64,000 nucleotides of DNA, from assembly GCA_002722795.1 (NCBI GenBank), contig PBMY01000001.1, positions 83,330 to 147,329 of the forward strand, written 5' to 3'. Within the stretch, counting starts at the first letter, position 1; each line of letters starts with the position of its first letter. The notes beneath the pieces were generated by a model. That model was given only the letters and a program-made list of their open reading frames with translations. It did not search any database and had not been told where the DNA came from. The DNA is from Crocinitomicaceae bacterium (GTDB taxonomy: Bacteria > Bacteroidota > Bacteroidia > Flavobacteriales_D > Sanyastnellaceae). Position numbers and translations under genes: made by a program. Of this stretch, positions 9,130 to 19,268 are shown one piece after another.

Positions 9130-10487
9130 AAAATTTGCGAATGCACTTCGCTTACCCTTTTTACGAAAATAACTTTTAAACCTTTTGGCACTTTTGGCGC
9201 TTTACTGTGTCCGCTTACAAGCATTCTTTTCATTCCAAGTCTAGCGGCTTCTGCCATTCTAGCTTCTAATCTTGGTACGGGTCTGATTTCGCCGCTCAAC
9301 CCCACTTCACCTGCAAAACAAGTGTCCCTATCTAAGGGTAAATCTAAGGAAGATGAAAGTATTGCAGCAACAACAGCGAGGTCATTTGCTGGATCAACTA
9401 TTTTCATCCCTCCCGCTAGATTTAAGAATACATCAAATGCTCCTAGCTTAAATCCACATCTCTTTTCTAGAACTGCTAATAGCATATTTAATCTTCTCAG
9501 ATCAAATGCTGTTCCTGACCTCTGAGGTGTTCCATAAACAGCAGTACTCACAAGAGCTTGTACTTCAACAAGCATTGGCCTTAATCCTTCCAATGAAACA
9601 GCGATCGCAGAACCGCTAGCCGGCTCGCCTGCCTCAGCAAGTAATACGTCACTAGGGTTATCTACACTCTTTAAACCCTCTACAATCATTTCATAAATGC
9701 CTAGTTCTGCAGTTGTGCCAAACCTGTTTTTGGTAGCCCTTATCATTCTATATGCATGGTTTCGATCACCCTCAAATTGAAGAACAACATCAACCATGTG
9801 TTCTAGCACTTTGGGACCAGCAATTGATCCTTCTTTAGTAATGTGCCCAACTAGAAATACTGGAAGGTTTCTCGACTTTACATGAGAAGTGATTGATGCT
9901 ACAGATTCTCTAATTTGAGATACTGACCCAGGTACTCCATCAATGTCAGGGTGGTCTAGAGTTTGGACAGAATCTACAATCAAGATTGAGTATTCGTCTG
10001 ACTCGAGTACGCTTAAAATATTTGGGACTCTAGTTTCAGGCAATATCATTAAATCAGGCGGCACATTGCCAATTCTGCTTGCCCTCATCCTAACCTGTTC
10101 AGGACTCTCCTCTCCGCTAACGTATAAAACTTTTTGTCCCGATGCGCTAACAAGAAAAGCCACCTGTAACATCAATGTCGATTTACCAATTCCTGGTTCA
10201 CCACCGAGCAACATTAATGACCCGGGTACTACTCCACCCCCAAGAACTCTATCTAGTTCTTTTTCGTTTGTTATAAGTCTTTGGACTTTACCTACCCTGA
10301 CCTCAGCGAGTGGTTGTGGGTATGTGGATTGAAATTCTTGTTGATGCCTGTGCGATCTCTTAGATGATACAACTACTAGCTCCTTTTTGAGTGTATTCCA
10401 CTTCTTACATCCAGGACATTTGCCAACCCATTGGGCTGTTGTCGTACCGCAATCCGTACATACGTATTGTGAACGAGCCTTGGCCAA
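9126..10487 (-). CDS. radA: RadA (Sms), DNA recombination ATPase
   Basis: A 453-residue protein with an N-terminal C4 zinc finger (CTDCGTTTAQWVGKCPGCKKW), RecA-like ATPase core with Walker A GGEPGIGKST, the RadA-specific KNRFG motif and a C-terminal Lon-protease-like domain (SGEIRPVPRLEARMAEAARLG). It helps process recombination intermediates and branch migration. The start codon is TTG at 10487, four bases after the end of the giant secreted protein; no ATG is available upstream in frame before a stop. Confidence 0.96.
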   Translation of the reverse strand: MAKARSQYVCTDCGTTTAQWVGKCPGCKKWNTLKKELVVVSSKRSHRHQQEFQSTYPQPLAEVRVGKVQRLITNEKELDRVLGGGVVPGSLMLLGGEPGIGKSTLMLQVAFLVSASGQKVLYVSGEESPEQVRMRASRIGNVPPDLMILPETRVPNILSVLESDEYSILIVDSVQTLDHPDIDGVPGSVSQIRESVASITSHVKSRNLPVFLVGHITKEGSIAGPKVLEHMVDVVLQFEGDRNHAYRMIRATKNRFGTTAELGIYEMIVEGLKSVDNPSDVLLAEAGEPASGSAIAVSLEGLRPMLVEVQALVSTAVYGTPQRSGTAFDLRRLNMLLAVLEKRCGFKLGAFDVFLNLAGGMKIVDPANDLAVVAAILSSSLDLPLDRDTCFAGEVGLSGEIRPVPRLEARMAEAARLGMKRMLVSGHSKAPKVPKGLKVIFVKRVSEVHSQIF

Positions 10488-10491
10488 AGTA

Positions 10492-13400
10492 TTAGTCTCG
10501 GAAAATAGTTAAAGGACTATTCTTCTCTTCGTCAATTAAAGAAATATATAGCGTGTAGTAGTATGTTCCTTCTGATAAGTTGGCACCTTGTTGATTTGTT
10601 CCATACCAAGGCTCATCATTATTATATCTATCGTTTTCATAAACATTATTTCCCCATCTGTCATACACCCTAAGTACAGCATACTCGCCATTTAAAGTAT
10701 AGTTTTCAAGACCTGGAATCTGCAATGAATTGTTGGTGTCATCTCCGGTGTAAGGGGTTATCACGTTTGGAAGGAATAAGCCACAAACATCTCCATCTCC
10801 TTGGTTTGTGTGAATATTAAATAGTTGTGTTTCTGTGCCGCAGGGTGTTTCCGTCTGTCCATATAAGTCTATTAGATACCCTCCCCCATATTCAGGAATA
10901 ACAGGGTCTCCACAAGGGTATGGAAAATATTCATTGCTCACATTAATATTCCCCTCAGATCCAGTTCCAAGAAAAAAGTTTTCATTATCACATTCAATCC
11001 ACCAAGTGAAGTCGCTGTACGGGGGGCCTGGTTGGATTTCATTAAGGTCAAAATCGTAGTGTACGTTGTCACACATTACCACAAGCTGACCAGGAAGAAG
11101 CACTCCATTTCCATCTACATAAGGATATGAGATCTCATCAACTGTTGGGTTAATCGTTGGTGGAGCCCCAATGTACAAGTAAACACAATGCTCTGTGATT
11201 CCACAGCCATATGGGTCTTCTACCTCTATACAAATTTGGCCACCGTTATAAAGCCAAATTGGATTGCCATCTGAATCGAACATTGGATTACCATCCGCAT
11301 CATTCGCTTGAAGGTCTTCTGCAATAGTCCATTCAAAACCTACTGACCCATCAGGCCAAGTAGCTACGTACTCATCATTCGGTAAAGTAATCGTTATTGT
11401 TGTTGTACCATCTTCGTCGATTCCATCACCATCACAATCTGCAATTACACCTCCAGCTTCTTGATCGAATATCCCTTCAATTTGGCTTACTATATCGACA
11501 AAACCACAATTGATTTCGCCTTCAGGATAACATGCATTCGTTACAATAACACAGTATGAACCTGTTTCAGAAACAGTAAGTTCATCTTCTGTCTCACCTA
11601 GAATAGTCTCTCCGTTGTATGTCCACTCGTAAGTACTTTGTTCGTCATTCTGATCCCCTGGAATTGGATCAATGTCGATCTCATCTCCTTCTTCACAAAG
11701 GAACATGCTATCAATTAATGGAGGGAAAAATGCTTCAACGTTTACTGTGTCAGCATCAGAACCACATCCATTTTCAATTTCTACTACAAGAATTGTAGAC
11801 GTATACTGTGTGTACTCATAATCGTTTTCAAGAACATCGTCAGTTCCTGGATAAGGCCAGTTAATTTCTGAAGTACCACCAGCATCAGTAGTGTCTGCTA
11901 TTAATTCTAGTTCTTCGCCATCGCAAAGTAGTACGTCAGATTCGCTAAGATCGATTGTTGGTGTTAGGGTTACCTCAACATCATAACAATATGGGATATT
12001 ACAGTTTTCCTCATAAAAACACAGTTCGTACATCCCGTATTCAGTTGGAGCCCATAGCGTATTGAATTGGTCCGTGTATTCAAACCAAGATGTTCCAGGC
12101 CCTGAAGTCTCTTCCCAATATCCATTTGCCTCTTCTACCGTACACATAGCAGCTTCAGAATAAATTATCCCAGAACTTAGGTCTGTAATGGTTGTATTGT
12201 TTTGACTGTTTGAACAGTTGTATACCTGTATTTGATTGAAGGCGTCGTTATTGGGGTCTGCTGAGATGTACTCAACCTCAATTGTATCTCCAAAAGCAAT
12301 TGGCACTGAGAATGTTCCAAATGTGCTGTTGAGCAGGGTCAGGGTAGAAACAACTTCTCCATTTACAATTATGTTGACGAAACTGCCTTCCCATCCTTCG
12401 TTATTTGACGTGATCAAGTAGATGTTAAAGTCTCCTTCGTTAGTGCTTGCATATCCTCCCATGAATTCTAAAGTGTCTAATCCATCACACATAGGAGGAA
12501 TAGTAATGTCTGGAATATCTGCATCAACATTAAAGATTTGGAATACCCGTTGCCCAAAACATCCCGACTCATCCTCTACAAGCAGTCTGTACATTCCTGC
12601 AGCAAGCCATGCTCCACTTTCGTTATCAGTTACATCGTAAACTTCTCCTCCAAGTCCATTCCAATCCTCTTCCCAAGTATATCCAACAAATGTTTCATCA
12701 ACATCAGGAATTACTTGAACAAATGCTGAATCGTCAGAGCAAATGTTCGGTGGATTTGGAGTGTATTCTACGTCTGGTAGATAGTATGGACTTTGGTCAA
12801 TGAAAAATGATGTTTGAACAGAACACCCTTCATCTAAAACTCCGGTAACAACAAAGTTTCCTCCAAATGGAATATTAGCTATGTTTCCATCAGTAAACTG
12901 ACTGTTTAAATTCCATATAAATTCGTCGAAATCCCCTAGCGCAGTAATTTGAGTTTCAGATCCAGCACAAATAGACATAATCCCCTCAACTGTTAATTCA
13001 GGTGGAAGAATATCAAGTACGTTTATGTACATGGTTACTGAAGTCGTCGAAGCAGGAAGTCCATCGTCAACTGCAGTTATTTCGATAGTATTTATTCCTG
13101 GAGCGTTGGCCTCAAATATTCCTGTGATGCCCGCATTAGTTCCGTCGATTTGAGTAAAGCCGTTAATCGTGTTACCCGGTATTAAATTTTGAACTACATC
13201 AAGAGTAACTGATTGTCCTGGCTCAGGGCCTAGGAAGTTTACATCCACAGATGTGGTTTGGCCTAAACAGATTGTTATGGTATCACAACCTAAGTTTTCA
13301 GTAGCAACAGGTGGAAGGTTATTACTTGCAAGTGCAGTGTTAATATTAAAATATTTGAAATCAAGCCAGTCAATACCATCGTCGCCTGTTGGACCAATAC

Positions 13401-14337
13401 CATAAGGACCATTGTAAGTGTCGTCAAGAAGGTTGAATCGGCCAAACTGGACGTGTGGTCCGTCTGATCCTGTTGTAGATTGGTCAGCCCCTGTCACGCC
13501 TGGATCAGGTCCGCAACATCCACCGCCGCCGCCGATGTCTCCATGTGCCCAGTCCATGTCCAAGTAACAAACCTGTGCGTTGTTTCCGTCACCAATAATT
13601 CCATCGTTTGGAGTAATTATAATTTGGTAGTTATTAGTCAGATCATTATGATTGTTATAATACCCAACATCAACGTAATTTACATAAACTGCATCCTGAG
13701 TAACCTTGTACATGATCTCGCCAATAGACCTGTTGTCAGTGTCCTGCCAATATCCTGCAATTTGGTTGTACTCTGCTTCTGGGAAACTTGTTGGCGTCCA
13801 GTCAATTACATCTCCACCAAAAGAAATCATACCCTTTGAATTCACGTAGAATTCATCGTATGTGCTTCCGTAAAGCTCAAAAGTCCACCCCGGAAATTGT
13901 ATCGGCGGTGATGCGCAATCAACATCCCATCCAGCTCCTCCTTGAGTTGCCCACTCTACTTCGTTTGGGCCTGGGCCTCCTAAACCTCCAGGAGGAATAA
14001 GAGTCATGTAAGTTTCGTCTGGCTCTACCCAACATCCGCAATCTGTATTTTGGGATTTAAGCAGTCTTTCAGCTTTTCTTTTTTCACGCTCGTCAGCAAA
14101 TGAGTCTTTAAATTCTTTTAAAGCCTCTATGTACGCAGTTTCGTCGAAGTCTTCCCAAGCTCTTACAACTTCCCATTCATCACGAGTCATTTGTATTACA
14201 GCATGCTTTAACCCTCCGTAAGAATCAAGAATTTCTTTGGCTGTTAATACTGGTTGTTCACTTTGAGCAACTACCAACGCGCTAGTTGATAGGATAATTG
14301 ATACTAAAATGAAGCTGTTCTGAAGGAATCGAATCAT
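10492..14337 (-). CDS. Giant secreted T9SS type B protein with NIDO domain
   Basis: A 1281-residue secreted protein. A signal peptide (about residues 1-24, ending VVAQ) precedes a short helical region (30-95) and a nidogen-like NIDO domain at about 140-320, recognised by YDEFYVNSKGMISFGG, IAGYWQDTDNRSIG and VYVNYVDVGYYNN. The central 800 residues look like repeated Ig/PKD-type beta domains with many cysteines and acidic residues. The end (LFLPNVITPYTGDDTNNS ... RVYDRWGNNVYENDRYNNDEPWYGTNQQG ... LSEGTYYYTLYI) is the CHU_C or gliding-motility-associated type B sorting domain, which directs export by the type IX system. Likely an adhesin or surface matrix protein. It is followed by radA after four bases, though the two are functionally unrelated. 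Confidence 0.92.
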   Translation of the reverse strand: MIRFLQNSFILVSIILSTSALVVAQSEQPVLTAKEILDSYGGLKHAVIQMTRDEWEVVRAWEDFDETAYIEALKEFKDSFADEREKRKAERLLKSQNTDCGCWVEPDETYMTLIPPGGLGGPGPNEVEWATQGGAGWDVDCASPPIQFPGWTFELYGSTYDEFYVNSKGMISFGGDVIDWTPTSFPEAEYNQIAGYWQDTDNRSIGEIMYKVTQDAVYVNYVDVGYYNNHNDLTNNYQIIITPNDGIIGDGNNAQVCYLDMDWAHGDIGGGGGCCGPDPGVTGADQSTTGSDGPHVQFGRFNLLDDTYNGPYGIGPTGDDGIDWLDFKYFNINTALASNNLPPVATENLGCDTITICLGQTTSVDVNFLGPEPGQSVTLDVVQNLIPGNTINGFTQIDGTNAGITGIFEANAPGINTIEITAVDDGLPASTTSVTMYINVLDILPPELTVEGIMSICAGSETQITALGDFDEFIWNLNSQFTDGNIANIPFGGNFVVTGVLDEGCSVQTSFFIDQSPYYLPDVEYTPNPPNICSDDSAFVQVIPDVDETFVGYTWEEDWNGLGGEVYDVTDNESGAWLAAGMYRLLVEDESGCFGQRVFQIFNVDADIPDITIPPMCDGLDTLEFMGGYASTNEGDFNIYLITSNNEGWEGSFVNIIVNGEVVSTLTLLNSTFGTFSVPIAFGDTIEVEYISADPNNDAFNQIQVYNCSNSQNNTTITDLSSGIIYSEAAMCTVEEANGYWEETSGPGTSWFEYTDQFNTLWAPTEYGMYELCFYEENCNIPYCYDVEVTLTPTIDLSESDVLLCDGEELELIADTTDAGGTSEINWPYPGTDDVLENDYEYTQYTSTILVVEIENGCGSDADTVNVEAFFPPLIDSMFLCEEGDEIDIDPIPGDQNDEQSTYEWTYNGETILGETEDELTVSETGSYCVIVTNACYPEGEINCGFVDIVSQIEGIFDQEAGGVIADCDGDGIDEDGTTTITITLPNDEYVATWPDGSVGFEWTIAEDLQANDADGNPMFDSDGNPIWLYNGGQICIEVEDPYGCGITEHCVYLYIGAPPTINPTVDEISYPYVDGNGVLLPGQLVVMCDNVHYDFDLNEIQPGPPYSDFTWWIECDNENFFLGTGSEGNINVSNEYFPYPCGDPVIPEYGGGYLIDLYGQTETPCGTETQLFNIHTNQGDGDVCGLFLPNVITPYTGDDTNNSLQIPGLENYTLNGEYAVLRVYDRWGNNVYENDRYNNDEPWYGTNQQGANLSEGTYYYTLYISLIDEEKNSPLTIFRD

Positions 14338-14422
14338 TATAAACCGGGAATTTAGCGTTGGTAAATATACAACTTACATAAGCGTGGAACACAAGGTTTG
14401 TCGCTTTGGGCTTGAACAAGCG

Positions 14423-14430
14423 TATTTTTG
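14423..14430 (+). promoter_or_regulatory. Likely -7 promoter box of lepA
   Basis: TATTTTTG matches TAnnTTTG exactly and is preceded at 22 bases by TTTG, a fair -33 element. The lepA ATG lies 25 bases further on, so a short leader of roughly 20 bases is predicted. Confidence 0.5.
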
Positions 14431-14455
14431 CAACTTATAATTAGGAAATTAGCCT

Positions 14456-16246
14456 ATGGAACTCATTAGAAACTTCTGCATAATCGCCCACATTGATCAT
14501 GGGAAAAGCACATTAGCTGATAGGCTGTTGCAGGAGACTAATACCATATCTGATAGAGAACTTCAAGAACAAACTCTTGATGATATGGATCTCGAAAGAG
14601 AAAGGGGGATTACCATTAAGTCTCACGCTATTCAGATGCGACATAAACACACTAATGGTAAAGAATACACCCTGAATCTAATCGACACTCCGGGGCACGT
14701 TGATTTTTCTTATGAAGTTAGTCGTTCAATTGCTGCTTGTGAAGGGGCTCTTTTGATAGTTGACGCCACTCAAGGAATTGAAGCCCAAACCATTTCAAAC
14801 TTATATCTAGCATTAGAACACGACCTTGAGATTATTCCTGTATTAAATAAGATGGATTTGGACTCTGCAGACCCGGAAGTAGTTGGAGACCAAATAATCG
14901 ATTTAATCGGTTGTGACGAATCTGAGATCATTCCAGCAAGTGGTAAATCTGGTCTTGGGGTTGAGAATATTCTAGCAGCTGTAATTGAACGAGTCCCTGC
15001 TCCAAAGGGTAACCCTGAGGCTCCGTTCCAGGCAATGGTCTTTGACTCTGTATTTAATAGTTTCAGAGGTATTATCGCATATTTCAGAGTGTTGAATGGC
15101 AAAATCAACAGGCGAGAAAGAGTAAAGTTCCTATCAACTGACAAAGAATATATCGCTGATGAAATTGGAACTCTTGGATTAGATCTAATGCCACAAAACT
15201 CGCTTTCAGCTGGTGATGTTGGCTATATCATTTCAGGGATTAAAGACGCTAAAGAAGTAAAGGTTGGCGATACTCTAACTGTAAGCAGTAGGCCTTGTCC
15301 CGAAGCGGTAAAAGGATTTGAGGATGTGAAACCCATGGTGTTTGCAGGTATTTATCCTGTAGATACAGAGGATTATGAAGAATTGAGGTTTTCAATGGAG
15401 AAGCTTCAACTAAATGATGCTTCACTTGTATTTGAACCTGAAAGCTCTGCCGCATTAGGATTTGGTTTTAGATGTGGATTCCTTGGAATGCTACACATGG
15501 AGATTGTTCAGGAGAGATTGGAGAGAGAGTTTAACATGACTGTTATTACAACTGTTCCTAACGTTAGTTACATAGCTCATGTAAAAGAGGGGAGGTCATT
15601 CACTATTAACAACCCTTCAGACCTTCCGCAAAGCAATCATCTTAACTACGTAGAGGAGCCATTTATCAAAGCTCAAATAATTACAAAATCTGATTTTATC
15701 GGACCAGTAATGAGCCTTTGTATTGAAAAAAGGGGCGAACTCGTAAGCCAAATTTATCTAAGCGCCGAAAGAGTAGAATTGACATTTAAAATGCCTCTTG
15801 GTGAAATCGTTTTTGACTTCTATGATAAGCTCAAGAGTATTTCTAGAGGCTACGCTTCATTTGACTATTTCCCTGATGGATATAAAGAGTCAAGCCTTGT
15901 AAAACTTGATATCCTCCTTAATGGAGATCAAGTTGATGCATTGTCGGCATTGATACACCGTGATCATGCATATGATTTTGGAAAAAAAGTTTGTCTTAAG
16001 CTAAAAGAGCTGATTCCAAGGCAACAATATATGGTTGCTATTCAGGCGGCAATTGGGGCTAAAATTATTGCTAGAGAAACAATTAGCGCTGTTAGAAAAG
16101 ACGTTACTGCTAAATGTTACGGTGGTGATATTACTCGCAAAAGAAAGCTCCTCGAAAAGCAAAAGAAGGGTAAGAAGCGTATGCGCCAAGTAGGCTCAGT
16201 TGAGGTGCCACAATCTGCATTCCTCGCTGTTCTAAAACTAGACTAA
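14456..16246 (+). CDS. lepA: LepA (elongation factor 4)
   Basis: A 596-residue translational GTPase with G1 AHIDHGKST, switch region ERERGITI, G3 DTPGHVDF, G4 NKMD, and the LepA-specific C-terminal domain ([20 protein letters not shown]-like region and [18 protein letters not shown] near the end). It is the full normal length of about 600 residues. EF4 acts on stalled or mistranslocated ribosomes. It ends convergently with rlmN, sharing four bases. Confidence 0.97.
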   Translation: MELIRNFCIIAHIDHGKSTLADRLLQETNTISDRELQEQTLDDMDLERERGITIKSHAIQMRHKHTNGKEYTLNLIDTPGHVDFSYEVSRSIAACEGALLIVDATQGIEAQTISNLYLALEHDLEIIPVLNKMDLDSADPEVVGDQIIDLIGCDESEIIPASGKSGLGVENILAAVIERVPAPKGNPEAPFQAMVFDSVFNSFRGIIAYFRVLNGKINRRERVKFLSTDKEYIADEIGTLGLDLMPQNSLSAGDVGYIISGIKDAKEVKVGDTLTVSSRPCPEAVKGFEDVKPMVFAGIYPVDTEDYEELRFSMEKLQLNDASLVFEPESSAALGFGFRCGFLGMLHMEIVQERLEREFNMTVITTVPNVSYIAHVKEGRSFTINNPSDLPQSNHLNYVEEPFIKAQIITKSDFIGPVMSLCIEKRGELVSQIYLSAERVELTFKMPLGEIVFDFYDKLKSISRGYASFDYFPDGYKESSLVKLDILLNGDQVDALSALIHRDHAYDFGKKVCLKLKELIPRQQYMVAIQAAIGAKIIARETISAVRKDVTAKCYGGDITRKRKLLEKQKKGKKRMRQVGSVEVPQSAFLAVLKLD

Positions 16247-17319
16247 GCCTTTTTTAGAGCGTCTTTTCCTATCTCGTTTTTATTTGCTAATTGACCGCAC
16301 GCGGCATCAATGTCATTACCCCTAGACCTTCTAATATTTACAATTAAATTTTTATCTTCTAAGTATTTAGCAAATTTGTCAACCTTCTTGAAATCTGCTT
16401 GCTCAAACTCTCCGTCATCAATTGGATTATACTCAATGATGTTGATTTTACATGGGGTGTTTTTACAAAATTCAGCTAGCTCTTGAGCGTCCTCCATTGA
16501 ATCGTTAAAGTCCTTGAAGATTATATACTCATAGGTGATTCGCGTGCCCGTTTTATCGTAGAAATATTTAATAGCTTCAGCAAGAACCGCTATATTATTT
16601 GTGTCGTTGATTGCCATAATATCACTACGCTTCTCGTCGTTTGCTGCATGAAGACTAAGTGCGAGGTTAAACCTAACCTCATCATCGCCAAGCTTCTTTA
16701 TTGCCTTGGCAATTCCAGCAGTACTGACTGTAATTCTCTTTGGCGACATGCCTAATCCTGGTGTGCCACAAATTCTTTTTATACTTTCAAGCATATTGCT
16801 ATAATTGAGAAGGGGTTCGCCCATTCCCATGAATACAATATTGGTCAGATTAGTGTCGTATTCATCTCTAGCAATAGTAGCAATATTCTCAACTTGATCA
16901 TATATCTCAGCAGCACTCAGATTTTTCATGCGCTTAAGCCTGCCAGTTGCACAAAACTTGCATGCGAGACTGCACCCAACTTGAGACGAAATACAAGCGG
17001 TCATCCTACTCTTAGTTGGAATTAACACGCCCTCTACTACGCTAAGGTCTGTTGGCTCCTTTTTCTCAACCTCAAACGCACACTTTATGGTTCCATCATT
17101 ACTCTTTTGACTTTCCGTTAAGGTAATTCTCTTTAAATAGAAATTTTCCTTAAGGGCTTGTCTGAAAGCTTTTGACAGACTTGTCATGTCGTCAAAAGAT
17201 GATGCAGATTTAGTCCAAACCCACTCTTCTAGCTGTTTTGCCCTAAAAGGCTTTTCGCCCAAGTCAGAAACAGCTTGCAATAACTCCTTGTGAGAAAGTC
17301 CGCGGATATCCTTTAACAT
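16243..17319 (-). CDS. rlmN: RlmN, 23S rRNA A2503 / tRNA A37 methyltransferase
   Basis: A 358-residue radical SAM enzyme with the CxxxCxxC cluster motif in [11 protein letters not shown], the block GMGEPLLNY for SAM binding, and the second conserved cysteine in the C-terminal [11 protein letters not shown] that resolves the methylene intermediate. It methylates C2 of A2503 in 23S rRNA and A37 in some tRNAs. A TACTTTTG promoter box ends four bases before the ATG, so the message is probably leaderless. Confidence 0.96.
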   Translation of the reverse strand: MLKDIRGLSHKELLQAVSDLGEKPFRAKQLEEWVWTKSASSFDDMTSLSKAFRQALKENFYLKRITLTESQKSNDGTIKCAFEVEKKEPTDLSVVEGVLIPTKSRMTACISSQVGCSLACKFCATGRLKRMKNLSAAEIYDQVENIATIARDEYDTNLTNIVFMGMGEPLLNYSNMLESIKRICGTPGLGMSPKRITVSTAGIAKAIKKLGDDEVRFNLALSLHAANDEKRSDIMAINDTNNIAVLAEAIKYFYDKTGTRITYEYIIFKDFNDSMEDAQELAEFCKNTPCKINIIEYNPIDDGEFEQADFKKVDKFAKYLEDKNLIVNIRRSRGNDIDAACGQLANKNEIGKDALKKA

Positions 17320-17323
17320 GTTA

Positions 17324-17331
17324 CAAAAGTA
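17324..17331 (-). promoter_or_regulatory. -7 promoter box of rlmN
   Basis: On the minus strand the sequence is TACTTTTG, an exact TAnnTTTG match, with four bases (TAAC) between it and the rlmN ATG. This predicts a leaderless mRNA. A TTG lies 15 bases upstream, somewhat close for a -33 element. Confidence 0.55.
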
Positions 17332-17410
17332 ACCCTAGCTAGCTATCAATTATTGAGCAAATTATCTATCCGTATCCAAGTGTTCTTTTTAGGCAAATCA
17401 TACAGGTAAG

Positions 17411-18151
17411 TTAGCAGATGTCAGGCGAATTCAATCCTACAGTATACTTCCAGCCAAATAGTTCCTGAAGATGATCCTTCAAAATAGGCTTCACTTCATC
17501 AAGGGTAACCTTTCTCCCAACCTCTTTAGAAATCGAAGTCACACCTCTGTCAATTATGCCACAAGGAACAATCAAATCGAAGAAATTAAGGTCTGAATCT
17601 ACGTTGAAGGCTAATCCATGCATTGTTACCCAACGACTGCTTTTTACGCCAAAAGCACAAATCTTTCTTGCGGACATTCCACTTTCAATATCAACCCAAA
17701 CTCCAGTTAGTCCTTCTATTCTCCCTGCAAAAATCCCAAAATCTGCACATGTTCTAATAATCGCCTCTTCAAGTGTCCTCAAGTATTTATGGATGTCCGT
17801 GAAAAACTGATCTAAGTCTAGGATTGGATATGCAACTAGTTGACCTGGGCCATGGTAAGTGATGTCCCCTCCCCTGTTTATTGGGAAATAGTCTACGCCT
17901 AATTCTGCTAACCTTGATGGGTTAACTAAAACGTTGTTTGCGTCTCCGCTTTTGCCAAGAGTTAGTACGTGTGGGTGTTCTACAAATAGAAGGCGGCTAG
18001 TAGGTAAGGGTAAACTTGCTAGATCTTCTTCATCTGCAACATCACGCCTCTCAATTTTACGTTTGATTATCGTTTTGAATATCACTTCCTGATACTCCCA
18101 ACATGGCTTGTATCTCTTTGTGCCCAAATCCTCAAACTGCAGCTCCTTCAT
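17411..18151 (-). CDS. lipB: LipB, octanoyltransferase
   Basis: A 246-residue enzyme with RGGDITYHGPGQLVAYPILDL, the LipB family signature, the catalytic lysine in ARKICAFGVK and the catalytic cysteine in FDLIVPCGI. It transfers octanoyl groups from acyl carrier protein to lipoyl domains in the cytoplasm. It begins three bases after the phosphosugar isomerase gene on the same strand, so the two share a transcript. Slightly longer than the Escherichia coli enzyme because of an insertion near residues 30-45. Confidence 0.96.
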   Translation of the reverse strand: MKELQFEDLGTKRYKPCWEYQEVIFKTIIKRKIERRDVADEEDLASLPLPTSRLLFVEHPHVLTLGKSGDANNVLVNPSRLAELGVDYFPINRGGDITYHGPGQLVAYPILDLDQFFTDIHKYLRTLEEAIIRTCADFGIFAGRIEGLTGVWVDIESGMSARKICAFGVKSSRWVTMHGLAFNVDSDLNFFDLIVPCGIIDRGVTSISKEVGRKVTLDEVKPILKDHLQELFGWKYTVGLNSPDIC

Positions 18152-18154
18152 GAA

Positions 18155-19153
18155 TTAAAGTTCAGACAGTTTGGACTTTAGTCTTATTATATTTTCAATT
18201 TCTACTGGGTCGACTTCTTGTTTTTCAGCAAGAAGAAGTGAGATATAGTCACCTAAGAATACTAAATCCATAAACTCATGTATTCGAGATTCTCCATTTG
18301 CATCAATAAATATCACATCAGCCCCCATTTCTTGAATTATTTCAGCACTTAGATCCATTCGAACTTTAGTTCTCGCTGAATCCTCAGAAGTACGAATAAT
18401 AAGTACCACATCATGTTCAGATCCTGCAGCCCAACCTACAAGTTCATTGTGATTTAACTCTGGAAAAACATGAGAGTTCACCAACAGTTTACTGTTTTCA
18501 TTTAATTGTTGGCGCCACCTTATCGCAACACACTCGGTGTCAGTATCAGAGTAAATATGAATATTCTTATCATAAATCAATTCTGATATTGTCTCAGCTC
18601 GTTCTTTAACTTTGCTAGCATTTAAAGACAAAGATTCTGCTGATGCTTCAAATTCTAAATAAAGCTGATTTGGAAATATCCCAAACCTCTCAAGAGTCCA
18701 TGCTAGACTTAAAAAACTATGTCCAAATTGTGACCTTGGCGGAAACCCAGCTGGAATTTTTACAATAGGCAATTCATTAGCTAATGCAAATTCTTCTAGT
18801 TTTCCTCCTGAAGTAACACATGCAACATTTGCGTTTCTATTAAATGCATCACTCGCTGCTTTTAGTGTTTCCTCAGTATTTCCAGAATTAGAACAAGCTA
18901 TTACTAATGTTTCATTATTAACCCATCCTGGTATATTATAATCAGCTGTCGTTAAAATTGGAATTGTAGATGATTTTCTGAGAATAGATGCAACAAAAGC
19001 TCCTCCAATTCCTGATCCTCCCATCCCCAAAATTAAAACGCCTGATGGTTGAAATCCATTAGCTTTTTCATCATGCAGTTTTGATTCCTGTTTCTTCAGT
19101 GCGAATAAAGCGTCTTCAATCTGAATTGGAAAGTCTTCTATTAATTTTCTCAT
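18155..19153 (-). CDS. Bifunctional phosphoglucose/phosphomannose isomerase family protein
   Basis: A protein of about 332 residues with an N-terminal SIS sugar-isomerase domain (LILGMGGSGIGGAFVASIL ... ACSNSGNTEETL) and the C-terminal PGI/PMI domain (VFPELNHNELVGWA, the family hallmark with catalytic Glu and His). Such enzymes interconvert glucose-6-phosphate, mannose-6-phosphate and fructose-6-phosphate; bifunctionality is known in archaea and is inferred here. I choose the ATG at 19153 rather than 19174, because a TAACTTCG box lies just upstream of 19153 and most homologues begin near this residue. Confidence 0.88.
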   Translation of the reverse strand: MRKLIEDFPIQIEDALFALKKQESKLHDEKANGFQPSGVLILGMGGSGIGGAFVASILRKSSTIPILTTADYNIPGWVNNETLVIACSNSGNTEETLKAASDAFNRNANVACVTSGGKLEEFALANELPIVKIPAGFPPRSQFGHSFLSLAWTLERFGIFPNQLYLEFEASAESLSLNASKVKERAETISELIYDKNIHIYSDTDTECVAIRWRQQLNENSKLLVNSHVFPELNHNELVGWAAGSEHDVVLIIRTSEDSARTKVRMDLSAEIIQEMGADVIFIDANGESRIHEFMDLVFLGDYISLLLAEKQEVDPVEIENIIRLKSKLSEL

Positions 19154-19255
19154 AATTGTTACGAAGTTAACCATTGATTTGACATGAGACCGTTATGATT
19201 AAAATTTTTGAACTTCATATGTACATTTATGGGCCATTAGCTAGTCTTGTCAATG

Positions 19256-19263
19256 TACCTTTG
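19256..19263 (+). promoter_or_regulatory. -7 promoter box of lysS
   Basis: TACCTTTG is an exact TAnnTTTG match, with five bases between it and the lysS ATG. The transcript is predicted to be leaderless. No convincing -33 TTTG is seen at the expected distance. Confidence 0.55.
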
Positions 19264-19268
19264 CGGTT

